A DNA stretch of 64,000 bases from Lachnospiraceae bacterium (GTDB lineage: Bacteria; Bacillota; Clostridia; Lachnospirales; Lachnospiraceae). The stretch is from NCBI GenBank assembly GCA_017446045.1, contig JAFSRP010000049.1, positions 45,614-109,613 of the forward strand, read 5' to 3'. The position numbers and the translations under genes were made by a program. Numbering within the stretch: position 1 is the stretch's first letter; each line of letters starts with the position of its first letter. The notes beneath the pieces are model-generated. The model searched no databases, was not told the origin of the DNA, and saw only the letters and a program-made list of their open reading frames with translations. Shown here one piece after another: positions 9,781 to 17,920 of this stretch.

Positions 9781-11808
9781 TTATCGTACCATCGCGACCT
9801 CACCGATCTCCTTCTCGCCGTTATAGACAGTGCCGAGGGCATACTGCATACCGCCGGCTTCCACAAAGTCGTAGACCATCATATTCAGGCTGCTTGTCTC
9901 ACTGGTGACATCAAAATATCCCGGATCGTCATCCCAGTCACCGTTCATGACGATGTTGTCCGGCACATTCAGCTTTTTGGACTCTATACTGCCGGGATCA
10001 CTGACCATGAACTCGTGTGTTTCCGTCGGATGCAGAAGGACGGTCACCTTATATCCCATGTACTGGACTTCCGCATCGCAGACCATGATCCGGCACTGGT
10101 CCTCCCCATCGACCGGGGTCACTACATTAAGGATGCCCTTCCACTTGCCGCCGAGATCCTGCAGTTCCGTGAGCGGTCTGCCGTCGATCGGGAATTCATC
10201 GTTAAAGTACCAGTTAAAGTCATCCAGGCTTACTTCTCCGGATGCCGCAGCGTTGCTGCCGCTGCTGCCATCGGACTGCTGCGTCTGCGTTACAGCCTCT
10301 GTTGCGCCTCCGGGTATACCCGCAGGGAGATCGCTGCTTTCTGTTGTAATATTGGCTGATGCACTTCCTGTCGGCTGAAGGCTGACGGGAACAGGCACAT
10401 CCGAAGTACCCGGCATCACCGTCAGTGAGGGTCTGCTTCCGTCCATGATCCAGATCTTTTCTCCATCCGGACGGACGAGTGCCATCATGTACTCTTCCTT
10501 ATTCTCGTTTACATATCTGCCACGGCCGATTGCAGCATCCTGTGTATACTCAAAGCTGAAGCTTGCAAACGGATAACTGCTGTCCTCATTTTCCATGCGG
10601 TTGTAATAGAATTCCTCATGGGTACACACGGCGTCGGAAAGTCCGCTTTCATCTATGACATTCCCTTCTCCGTCAATACCCAGATACCAGTCGATCCGAA
10701 CATCGACGTAACCTTTTTCATACTCATCCTCAGGCTGGTAATTGTCTACATACAGGTTGCAAAGATGTGCTTCAAACCCTCTGCCGGCTGTCCGGGCATC
10801 CCGGAAGATATAACACTTCCAGCCACCAAGATACTCCCTTGCGTCATATTCCGGATCACGATAATCACCCACGGTTCTGTCCGCAAATACCGAGGGGCTG
10901 GTATACCAGGCAAAATCCTCCAGGGTCGGCTGTTCGGAAGTATCGAGAAGTTTTTGGATCTCCATCCCTTCCATGTTCTCGAAGGTATGGTTCTCGTGCT
11001 TTTCCTGTACGTTTAACCGGAAAGCTGCATTATGCGGCTGGGAGAACTGGTCCGTCAGCCAACAGGCGATCACGACCTCGCGGGTCTCCTCCGGCACCTG
11101 ATATAGCAGCCAACGGTCCAGTTCCCCACCATTGTAGGGCTCCGCTGAACAATAGTATTGGTCTGCATCCGAGCGGATCTCGGATACCGGCATATCCGTC
11201 ACCGGACGGAGCATGCTGTCGGTACCGCCCGCAGCGCTTAAGTCCACGAGATTGCCATATTCATCCTTCGCCTCGATAAGATAGTAATGTTCCGGCGCAG
11301 GAAGTTCCTTTACCATACCGGCATCGTAATCGGTAAGCTCCAGTTCAACGGATATGTATTTCATGCCGTCAGAGAGCCCGGTTTTGGAATCGATCCAGTC
11401 GGAAGCTTCCTCCGCACTGATATATAACTCTGTTCCGTCCATCTGGATCATGCTGCCGGCGTCATAGATTGCATTCGGATCCGCCAGGGAAACGATGCCG
11501 TCGGGCATGTCGACCCCGTACTGGGATGCAAATGCCTGTGCCGCCTGTCCCATGGAATCGGAACCGCCCGCACTGCCGGCACCGGTATTTGTCGAACCGG
11601 AACCGGAAGCAGAAATTCCGCTGCCGGAGCCGGCAGTGCCCGGGGCATCGTTCGATACTGCGGTACTTTCGGAACCGGAACCACCGGATCCATTGCCGCC
11701 GGATGCAGCTTCCTTGCCCCCGCAGGCTGCCAGAATGATGACCAATGCGAAGACCGGCAATACAGCTGCAACTGTCCAGACCCTATCAGATAATGTATGC
11801 TTTTTCAT
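9781..11808 (-). CDS. Lipoprotein with two copies of a cluster-specific domain
   Basis: Encodes 675 aa. A type-II signal peptide ends in the lipobox Leu-Ala-Ala-Cys, with Cys29 the predicted lipidated residue. A Gly/Ser-rich spacer leads to an exterior region with a DUF4352-like ligand-domain look at about 100-270. Two related modules follow: about 285-450, starting with a TLEDFAWY motif and containing GGWK, and about 520-675, starting with SLDDFNWY and ending in AMVR. The same module occurs at the C-terminus of the gene at 15349..16575. The start codon follows the stop of 11812..15258 by four bases and its ribosome-binding site lies within that gene's last codons, so the two are translationally coupled. 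It is probably anchored on the outer face of the membrane beside the zinc-ribbon proteins. Confidence 0.85.
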   Translation of the reverse strand: MKKHTLSDRVWTVAAVLPVFALVIILAACGGKEAASGGNGSGGSGSESTAVSNDAPGTAGSGSGISASGSGSTNTGAGSAGGSDSMGQAAQAFASQYGVDMPDGIVSLADPNAIYDAGSMIQMDGTELYISAEEASDWIDSKTGLSDGMKYISVELELTDYDAGMVKELPAPEHYYLIEAKDEYGNLVDLSAAGGTDSMLRPVTDMPVSEIRSDADQYYCSAEPYNGGELDRWLLYQVPEETREVVIACWLTDQFSQPHNAAFRLNVQEKHENHTFENMEGMEIQKLLDTSEQPTLEDFAWYTSPSVFADRTVGDYRDPEYDAREYLGGWKCYIFRDARTAGRGFEAHLCNLYVDNYQPEDEYEKGYVDVRIDWYLGIDGEGNVIDESGLSDAVCTHEEFYYNRMENEDSSYPFASFSFEYTQDAAIGRGRYVNENKEEYMMALVRPDGEKIWIMDGSRPSLTVMPGTSDVPVPVSLQPTGSASANITTESSDLPAGIPGGATEAVTQTQQSDGSSGSNAAASGEVSLDDFNWYFNDEFPIDGRPLTELQDLGGKWKGILNVVTPVDGEDQCRIMVCDAEVQYMGYKVTVLLHPTETHEFMVSDPGSIESKKLNVPDNIVMNGDWDDDPGYFDVTSETSSLNMMVYDFVEAGGMQYALGTVYNGEKEIGEVAMVR

Positions 11809-11811
11809 GAC

Positions 11812-14800
11812 TTAGTTTCCTCCCAATGATGTCGTCTCGTCCGAGATCTTGGTACCTCTCAGGTCGGCTTTCATTTTTACAAACTGGTTGTCCAGCTCTG
11901 TCATACCGGCAAAGGTCAGAACAGGATGCTTTGGATCGTTCGGATCAGTCTCCTTTGAGATCAGAAGCTCCATACCTGCAGCCAGTCCAAAGTCTGCCAG
12001 GTTATAAGTCCCGCTTTCGATCTTCTGATGGTAGGCATTGTTCTCCGCGTTCCTTTCTTTCGAAGCGCCTTCAAATGCATAGTCCGTATTCGTCGGGTTC
12101 AGAGTAAGCCTCATGGTCGTCTTGTCGAAGGGACCCTCAAAAGTCTGTACCGGTCCCTCTTCATACTTCACGGCAGCCGCTACCAGGCCATCCTTCGTTC
12201 CGGGGCGCAGGACCATCGTCCCCCTGCTCACCTGCTTCGCATACTGACCCTCGATTTGGAAATACTGGTTGACATAATTTTGTTCCTGCTCGAGCGCCTC
12301 CTGACTGGCCTGGCCGCCGAGGCTTCCTATGATCTGCCCCTGCTGCTGTACGAGGCCGTCCAGCATAGGCATGTTGAACTCCTGCATAGCGGCTTCAACC
12401 TCCCATGTGCCGTAGATATCAGGTTCGATCTCGGACCAGGGACCGTAAACATATTCGTCTCCAATACAGATATACTCTCTCACTTGGGCATGGAAAACCG
12501 GTTCTTCCCCGCTGTAGCCGCCCGTGAAATCGCCGGTATCCAAGGTGATCTTTTTCTCCCAATCCTCTACGGGATATAGCTCCTCGATCTCAAACTCCTC
12601 TTCGTCGTCACGCACGATCTTAAGTTCAAGGCCGATGTCCATTTCCTTCAGATAATACTCTTCATTGCGGGCATCCCTGGCCAATTGGTCCGGGTAACCC
12701 CTCAAGGTCACATAAAGCAATTCTTTATCCACGTTGACCTCCGGCTCCGCAGGCTTGAGGAGCAGGTAGGTATAGACGCCGTTTTCACCGAGCCCGATGT
12801 CCTTAAGATCGTAAAGCTGCGTGTAATCCAGCGTCCTGAACGGTTTCTCATCATGGTAAAGCACTTCGCCGGCTTTTATGATACCTGCGATTGACAGATC
12901 TGCCGACTTATTCTGCTCCTCCTTCTTTAAGACAGACGCCATGGGCCGGGGCCGGTATTCGTGAAGGAAATCCGATTTATCCTCAGGCGTATAAGGCACC
13001 GTCAGGATCCCGTAACTGTCCACACCCTCGTCGCTGCGATGGATCCGGTGTGTTCTGAGGAAAGGATAATTGATGTCAGGCGAAGACGCCGGCTCAGAAT
13101 ACTTTGAGACCGGTTTTTTCGGGTCAAGATCCGGAAGATCAAGGATGTCGCAGAGCTTTGTGTCCGTCACCGAATATTTATCGATCGGGATCCGGTTCTC
13201 CCGCATCCAGCGCAGGAATTTCTCGCAGGCCCTGGGGTACAGAAAATCAGAGATCCCATAGGCTTTCTTGATGGTTTTCGAAAATGACTGGAAGGCCTGA
13301 TAATTCAGCATGATCCAGTTTGTGCTATGCCATTTATAGTACTTGTTCAGGTATTCGATGAAATAGCCGAGAAGATAACCGGAATCCTGCAGATGGTCGG
13401 AAGGATTCTGGTCAAAATCCCAGGCCAGGTACTCTTCCCACTTCCTGCCGGCGGCGTAGGTAAGAAAAGTCTCCCAGTCTTCCGGCTTATCAAGATCCAG
13501 ACCACCGATGACCTTGAAATAGCCTTTCTCATTCATGTAGCGGTATGCGTCTGGTTCCATAGCTGCGGCGACCGCCTCAAACAGACGGACGTTCGAACCC
13601 CGTCCGATGACTTCCCCAGTGTAATACTCATGCTGGCAGGCATGCAGGATTTCATGCGCAAGCGTGAGCGGCAGCGTATCCTGATTGATTGCGCTCTGAT
13701 CGCCTACGTTTGACTGAAAGATCACGCCGAGGGACACGACGATATAGGGATTGCGCATATAGACCACCTTCTGTTCGGCGTCTGCGCCTGTATTCAGTGC
13801 CTGCAGATAGATATTAATGGTATATGAGTGCATCCTGACCTTGTAAATGGGTGAATTCAGGAACTCATACGCATAACGGGCGGACTGGGCGACCTGTTCG
13901 ATGATATCCGGAAAGATCTTCTTGGCTCTCAGATTACTTTCCAGGGTTTGAACTACAGTGTCAGTCTTTACTGTTTCACAGAAATTTGTCAGCACCTGGC
14001 GGTTCCGTTCCGCCACAGCCTCATCATAAGTCCGACCCTTGGCATCTTTTCCGTTTTCATATTCATCCGGGTTAGGCCTGGGAAATCTATGATTTGCCTT
14101 TTTAAGCAGCTTGAGCTTTTCTTCTTTCAGTTCTTCGTAGGTCGCATCTACTGCTCCCAGTTCGTCCTTCGCCCAGATAATGTTGAATTTGTCGCCTTCT
14201 TTATGATAACTGCCTGTTTCCTTTCCCTTATAGTATCGTTCGATTTCCGTCGCATTATAGTAAAGCGTGTAAGCAGTATAGCCCAACGTGATCACGATGG
14301 CTGCGACACCTTCGATGCTGTTCTGGCGGGACTTATAGGAAAGCACACCATCGGTGACTTCGGAGGCATATTCATAGTATTCTCCGTTTTCATCGATCCT
14401 GAACGCTACCATTGAATCATACATTTCCTCCGGCACACCCAGTGTACTTAAGTCGACACTGACATTGTAATAACCCGGAAGGTACTCGTCTGCCTTCAGT
14501 CCCGCATCCAGGTCAAACGCCATCAGCAGCGCGCCATTTTTCTCCTCCAGTGTTTCGCTGACGCTGTCGAGTTCTCTTCCGGATAAACGGCTGACCTTGA
14601 ATTCCCGGTCATAGTCCAGGGCATTCTCCTCTGCGGAGATCTGAAGACCCTGCCACGGATTCAGCTCAAAAGCTTTGGAATTTCCGACTATCGTCGGGAC
14701 CTCTTCCACTTCCTCGAGGGTGATCCCCTCCAGTTCATCGCTGATACCGGAACCGTTTGAGCCGTTCTGCCCGTTCCCTCCGGTATTGCCGCCATTGCTT

Positions 14801-15258
14801 CCGCTCCCGGTATTCCCGCCGGAAACGGCATGGGTCTCCGGTCCGCCAAAGAGTTTTGTCCGAACAAAGCCCGGATAGACGAAACAAACAAAGACTGCCG
14901 CTGCAGTGACCAGGGCGATCAGGGGCTTCAAAGAGCGCGGCAGGGAAGCCGTCTTCTGCGGACGGCTCCCTTGTGGTGCATTCTGTGTATATTGCTGAGT
15001 TCCGGTGTGCGGAGCCTGCTGTCCTCCCGGAGCCGGCGCTGCCTGCTGTGCCTGCTGCACTGCTATCCCCACCTTCCAGCCGCAGGAACGACAGAATTTC
15101 GCGCCGGGGGCCAGCGCTTTGCCGCAGGACCGGCAAAACTTCGGCTGCTGTGTGCCTGACTTTGGAGGCTCAATTTTCGGTACGGCTTTACCGCAGCCTT
15201 CACAGAAAGCCGCATTTTCCCGCAGTTCTGTTCCGCAGTATCTACAAAATCTGGCCAT
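11812..15258 (-). CDS. Double zinc-ribbon membrane protein with HExxH metallopeptidase-like region
   Basis: Encodes 1,148 aa. I chose ATG 15258 over the upstream in-frame 15333 because it has a GGGAGG site at good spacing and the protein then begins directly with the zinc ribbon. Two ribbons (Cys5/8/19/22 and Cys42/45/56/59) precede a membrane segment at about 115-135. The presumed extracellular region contains HEILH near residue 536 followed by a Phe-Glu-Ala-Val stretch about 20 residues later that could give the third Glu ligand of a gluzincin. The last ~200 residues, from DIYGTWE, match the C-terminal domain of 6544..9762. The peptidase activity is inferred from the motif and its helical surroundings, not proven. 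Four bases separate it from the lipoprotein gene. Confidence 0.85.
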   Translation of the reverse strand: MARFCRYCGTELRENAAFCEGCGKAVPKIEPPKSGTQQPKFCRSCGKALAPGAKFCRSCGWKVGIAVQQAQQAAPAPGGQQAPHTGTQQYTQNAPQGSRPQKTASLPRSLKPLIALVTAAAVFVCFVYPGFVRTKLFGGPETHAVSGGNTGSGSNGGNTGGNGQNGSNGSGISDELEGITLEEVEEVPTIVGNSKAFELNPWQGLQISAEENALDYDREFKVSRLSGRELDSVSETLEEKNGALLMAFDLDAGLKADEYLPGYYNVSVDLSTLGVPEEMYDSMVAFRIDENGEYYEYASEVTDGVLSYKSRQNSIEGVAAIVITLGYTAYTLYYNATEIERYYKGKETGSYHKEGDKFNIIWAKDELGAVDATYEELKEEKLKLLKKANHRFPRPNPDEYENGKDAKGRTYDEAVAERNRQVLTNFCETVKTDTVVQTLESNLRAKKIFPDIIEQVAQSARYAYEFLNSPIYKVRMHSYTINIYLQALNTGADAEQKVVYMRNPYIVVSLGVIFQSNVGDQSAINQDTLPLTLAHEILHACQHEYYTGEVIGRGSNVRLFEAVAAAMEPDAYRYMNEKGYFKVIGGLDLDKPEDWETFLTYAAGRKWEEYLAWDFDQNPSDHLQDSGYLLGYFIEYLNKYYKWHSTNWIMLNYQAFQSFSKTIKKAYGISDFLYPRACEKFLRWMRENRIPIDKYSVTDTKLCDILDLPDLDPKKPVSKYSEPASSPDINYPFLRTHRIHRSDEGVDSYGILTVPYTPEDKSDFLHEYRPRPMASVLKKEEQNKSADLSIAGIIKAGEVLYHDEKPFRTLDYTQLYDLKDIGLGENGVYTYLLLKPAEPEVNVDKELLYVTLRGYPDQLARDARNEEYYLKEMDIGLELKIVRDDEEEFEIEELYPVEDWEKKITLDTGDFTGGYSGEEPVFHAQVREYICIGDEYVYGPWSEIEPDIYGTWEVEAAMQEFNMPMLDGLVQQQGQIIGSLGGQASQEALEQEQNYVNQYFQIEGQYAKQVSRGTMVLRPGTKDGLVAAAVKYEEGPVQTFEGPFDKTTMRLTLNPTNTDYAFEGASKERNAENNAYHQKIESGTYNLADFGLAAGMELLISKETDPNDPKHPVLTFAGMTELDNQFVKMKADLRGTKISDETTSLGGN

Positions 15259-15297
15259 ACCTGTCCTCCCAACGATCACCGCATCATCATCGAAATC

Positions 15298-15331
15298 GGG
15301 CAGCCCGGGCTTTCGAAGTCCCGGTCTGCCC
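15298..15331 (-). other. Intercistronic hairpin
   Basis: Inverted repeat with arms GGGCAGcCCGGG and CCCGGtCTGCCC around a ten-base spacer, between the stop at 15349 and the next start at 15258. There is no T tract, so it is more likely an mRNA processing or stability element than a terminator. It is the only clear hairpin inside the long operon. Confidence 0.6.
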
Positions 15332-15348
15332 ACTGCTGTTGATAAGCT

Positions 15349-16575
15349 TTACTTTGCACTACGCATCAGGGCGATGCTGTCCTTTTCACCCGAGATCCAG
15401 GTGAATGTACCGACGGCGTACTCTGTCTGTCCATCCTTTGAGAGGTAGAAAGCGTCAAAGTCGATCTTTGAGTCATCCGTCATGGCTGTCGCTGTTCCCT
15501 CAAGGTCATCATACGTGCCCCGATAGACACTGCTGCCTTTCTCTTCTATCGTCTCCCCGTTCGGCTCGACAAGGTATTTCCAGTTCAGGGTGATATTGAA
15601 CTTACCGCCGGCCGCATCGATATTTGCATTGAGATAGCGCTCGACATCAGAACCGTAGACGCCCTTCTTCGTACAGATGAATGCCTTCCAACCACCGTTC
15701 AGCGCTTCCTGCAGGTCTGTCATCCTGGTCGCGCGGTTCGGATCAGTAATGACCTGGGCGTTGCCGTATCCGGTCTCGTTGACGTAGTCGAGGAACCAGT
15801 CAAACTCCGTCGCATAGGCAGGCTCATCAGTAGAGAGCTTTTTGGCGATCGCTGCCATTGCATCGCCCGTGGGTGTCCCCGCAACAGAGGATGTCGCGCC
15901 GCCGGATTTATTCTGCGGGGCATTCGGATCATAGCTGCCGTCCGCGCCCACATAGTAGCCGTCCGGTGTATAGGCATTGCTGATCATATATCCCGTTTCA
16001 TCCACGTAGTAATAGACACCGTTGTCATTGATCCAGCTGTTCTTGACCAGATCTCCGTCCTTCTCGTAGAACCATACGCTGGCGATCTGGATCCATTTAC
16101 CGCCGGTGACAGTAGGAATGCCCGAATTCGTACCCGCAGCGGAGGGTGAGCTCCCGTTCTTCTCATTCTTCTTTGCCAGGGCTTCTGCCTTCTTGCCGAG
16201 GGCAGCGGTACTCGTGCTGCCGCCAGTCTCGCTGCCGGTGCTCTGTCCGGTGCTGCCCAGGCTCCCGCTCGCAGTGCCGATATCCTCGGCTTCAGTCTCT
16301 GTCTGCTGGGTAGCCGGCACCTGTTCGTAAGCTTCTGTCTGTGTCTCGAGATAGTCTTCGGTCAGTTTATGGACCAGGAAGTCTCCTTCGATTTTGATCT
16401 CCGCATCAGCCATGCTCATGGTCATCGCGAAATCGCCGGCGATCATTTTGTCATCTCCGTTCACACAGTACGCTCCGATGTGGTCCATCTTGACATGTCC
16501 GCCTCCGGACTTCTCATCTTCGAAAGATTTGTCGATCTTGGCATGATACATACCGTTCGAGGTGGTCGTGATCAT
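15349..16575 (-). CDS. C-terminal part of a frameshifted zinc-ribbon surface protein; cell-wall-binding-like repeats plus cluster-specific domain
   Basis: This 408-aa frame starts at an ATG overlapping the TGA of the upstream frame (TGATG), but no ribosome-binding site precedes it. Coding-like sequence extends upstream of the ATG in this frame through a GFDSDDYDDPEEF stretch, so it is probably the continuation of 16575..17468 after a lost base. Residues 1 to about 75 complete a beta domain begun in the upstream frame. A Ser/Thr/Gly linker follows. Residues about 150-215 contain Trp/Tyr/Gly repeats like choline/glucan-type cell-wall-binding repeats. The last 170 residues are the FDWF...GGWK...ALMR module found twice in the lipoprotein 9781..11808. 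Location outside the cell is inferred. Confidence 0.75.
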   Translation of the reverse strand: MITTTSNGMYHAKIDKSFEDEKSGGGHVKMDHIGAYCVNGDDKMIAGDFAMTMSMADAEIKIEGDFLVHKLTEDYLETQTEAYEQVPATQQTETEAEDIGTASGSLGSTGQSTGSETGGSTSTAALGKKAEALAKKNEKNGSSPSAAGTNSGIPTVTGGKWIQIASVWFYEKDGDLVKNSWINDNGVYYYVDETGYMISNAYTPDGYYVGADGSYDPNAPQNKSGGATSSVAGTPTGDAMAAIAKKLSTDEPAYATEFDWFLDYVNETGYGNAQVITDPNRATRMTDLQEALNGGWKAFICTKKGVYGSDVERYLNANIDAAGGKFNITLNWKYLVEPNGETIEEKGSSVYRGTYDDLEGTATAMTDDSKIDFDAFYLSKDGQTEYAVGTFTWISGEKDSIALMRSAK

Positions 16576-17468
16576 CAGCGCGTCGATCTCAGCAGGCGTA
16601 AACTCCTCCGGATCATCGTAGTCATCAGAATCAAATCCATGATGCCGACAAGTGAAAAGATAATGTCCCAGCCTCCATCCTCTTCGATTCTCAGATTACA
16701 GTTCCTCGGCGTACTCAGCGCCTCTTTCTTGATCTCCGGGAAATTATCCGGCACGTTGGGTATGTCCTCATAGCCTTCGATCACAGTCATCTGGATCTCG
16801 CCCTTGTAGTCACCGATCAGGTCGGTCAGCATAGCATCTGTCTTGATCTGGGCTCCTTCGGGGACCTTGATCTTGGAGAGATCACCTGTCGTCACACCGC
16901 CGCTGATCGCGTTCATCCCCTGCTCAAGGAGAGCTGCCTGCTCTGCCGCAGTCAGACCCCCCTGGGTGCCGACAGCTCCGGCAGTGCCGGAGTCGGATGA
17001 TCCGTCCGAAGTACCGTCCGTGCTTTGGCTGACGGAACCACCGGATGTACCGCCGGCTGCCATCGTAGTCTCTGCCTGGATCGTAGTGCTTTCCGCTTCG
17101 GTGCCCGGCTCTTTCTTGCCTCCGCGCAGCGCAAACACAGCTGCGACCGCAGCCAGTGCCACTACACCGCCGATCAGGGCGATCTTCGGAAAACCGCCGC
17201 CGGGACGGGACGGACCGGAAGGCGCAGCAGGAGCCGGTTTTCCTGTATTTCCTGTAAACGCAGGACCCGAAGGATTATCCTGATAGACAGGCGCTGGTGA
17301 AGGCGGTATGTTCTGTGCAGGTTCCGGTCTATATTCCGGTTGCCCCGGTCCTTCTGCATATCCCTGTCCTTCCGCCATTCCCAAAGGCAACACCTTTGCA
17401 CCGCAGGCTTCACAAAATTTCGCGTCGTCGGGGAGCGGAGCTCCGCAATTCTCACAAAACTGACTCAT
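16575..17468 (-). CDS. N-terminal part of a frameshifted zinc-ribbon membrane protein
   Basis: This 297-aa frame begins at ATG 17468 with a strong AAGGAGG site. One zinc ribbon (Cys5, 8, 19, 22) is followed by a Pro/Gln-rich cytoplasmic linker, a membrane segment at about 98-120, and a Ser/Thr/Gly-rich exterior linker. A folded domain starts with LIGDYKGEIQM at about 215. The last ~25 residues (Met/Leu/Arg-rich) look like out-of-frame translation. Adding one A to the four-A run at 16655-16658 joins this frame to the next and restores an acidic, sensible sequence. It is the first gene of the 17-kb minus-strand run, so its promoter probably drives the whole cluster. It may be a true mutation or a sequencing error. 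Confidence 0.8.
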   Translation of the reverse strand: MSQFCENCGAPLPDDAKFCEACGAKVLPLGMAEGQGYAEGPGQPEYRPEPAQNIPPSPAPVYQDNPSGPAFTGNTGKPAPAAPSGPSRPGGGFPKIALIGGVVALAAVAAVFALRGGKKEPGTEAESTTIQAETTMAAGGTSGGSVSQSTDGTSDGSSDSGTAGAVGTQGGLTAAEQAALLEQGMNAISGGVTTGDLSKIKVPEGAQIKTDAMLTDLIGDYKGEIQMTVIEGYEDIPNVPDNFPEIKKEALSTPRNCNLRIEEDGGWDIIFSLVGIMDLILMTTMIRRSLRLLRSTR

Positions 17469-17499
17469 ACTGCTTCCTCCTTATTACTTGACATGAAAA

Positions 17500-17528
17500 T
17501 CCTGAAATTTTTGTCATTTTTTCCTGAA
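17500..17528. repeat. Pair of direct repeats upstream of the zinc-ribbon operon
   Basis: TCCTGAA occurs at 17500-17506 and 17522-17528, a spacing of 22 bp or two helical turns. Each copy is followed by a GTCA box after an AT-rich stretch. The pair lies 32-60 bp upstream of the operon start codon, inside the region where its promoter should be. It may be a binding site for the divergently encoded regulator; that is inference. Confidence 0.4.
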
Positions 17529-17640
17529 TTATCATTAATTTGTCACGTTTTTTCTTCGTTCACACAGCTGAACCGTCTGTTTACAGTTCCTGTAAAACAG
17601 CTCTTTGTCTTCAGACCGTCCGAAAAGTTAAGATATTCGG

Positions 17641-17714
17641 AAACCCGCATAAGATAAAGTGTTTCCCTCAACGTACAAATATACGCAAACAGGCGGGTTT
17701 TGGGGTCGATCCCC
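17641..17714. repeat. Inverted repeats in the divergent intergenic region
   Basis: The 452-bp gap between 17468 and 17921 has no credible gene. It holds an 8-bp inverted repeat (AAACCCGC at 17641-17648, GCGGGTTT at 17693-17700), followed at once by a hairpin GGGGTCGATCCCC (17702-17714) extended by TTTT/AAAA arms. These could be operators or part of a long 5' untranslated region of the minus-strand operon. No known riboswitch class is recognisable. Confidence 0.45.
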
Positions 17715-17840
17715 TAAAACTCGCTGCATTCTGCATCATTTCATTCTTCCATTAGTATTGTCCGATGTATCAGTGGAAATGTAAATATTTTTGAAGTTTT
17801 TGTCATGGACTCTTGTGAAAAGCCGCGCATCCGTTTATGA

Positions 17841-17890
17841 TTAACGGGTAACCCACGTCTTCGGAAAGCCGTTAAGGTACCCGGAAAGCC
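17841..17890 (+). repeat. Inverted and tandem repeats just upstream of the HTH regulator gene
   Basis: TTAACGG (17841-17847) pairs with CCGTTAA (17869-17875), and CGGAAAGCC occurs twice exactly 20 bp apart (17862-17870 and 17882-17890). The second copy ends 30 bp before the regulator's start codon. The arrangement fits an autoregulatory operator or a structured leader. Which of these it is cannot be told by reading. Confidence 0.45.
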
Positions 17891-17920
17891 TCTGTGATAT
17901 CAGAAGGGATATATAGCTTT

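Noticed and set aside
17829-17890. Cyclic-di-GMP riboswitch upstream of the HTH regulator gene
   Set aside because: CGGAAAGCC strings recall part of the aptamer, but the conserved GNRA tetraloop/receptor arrangement is lacking.
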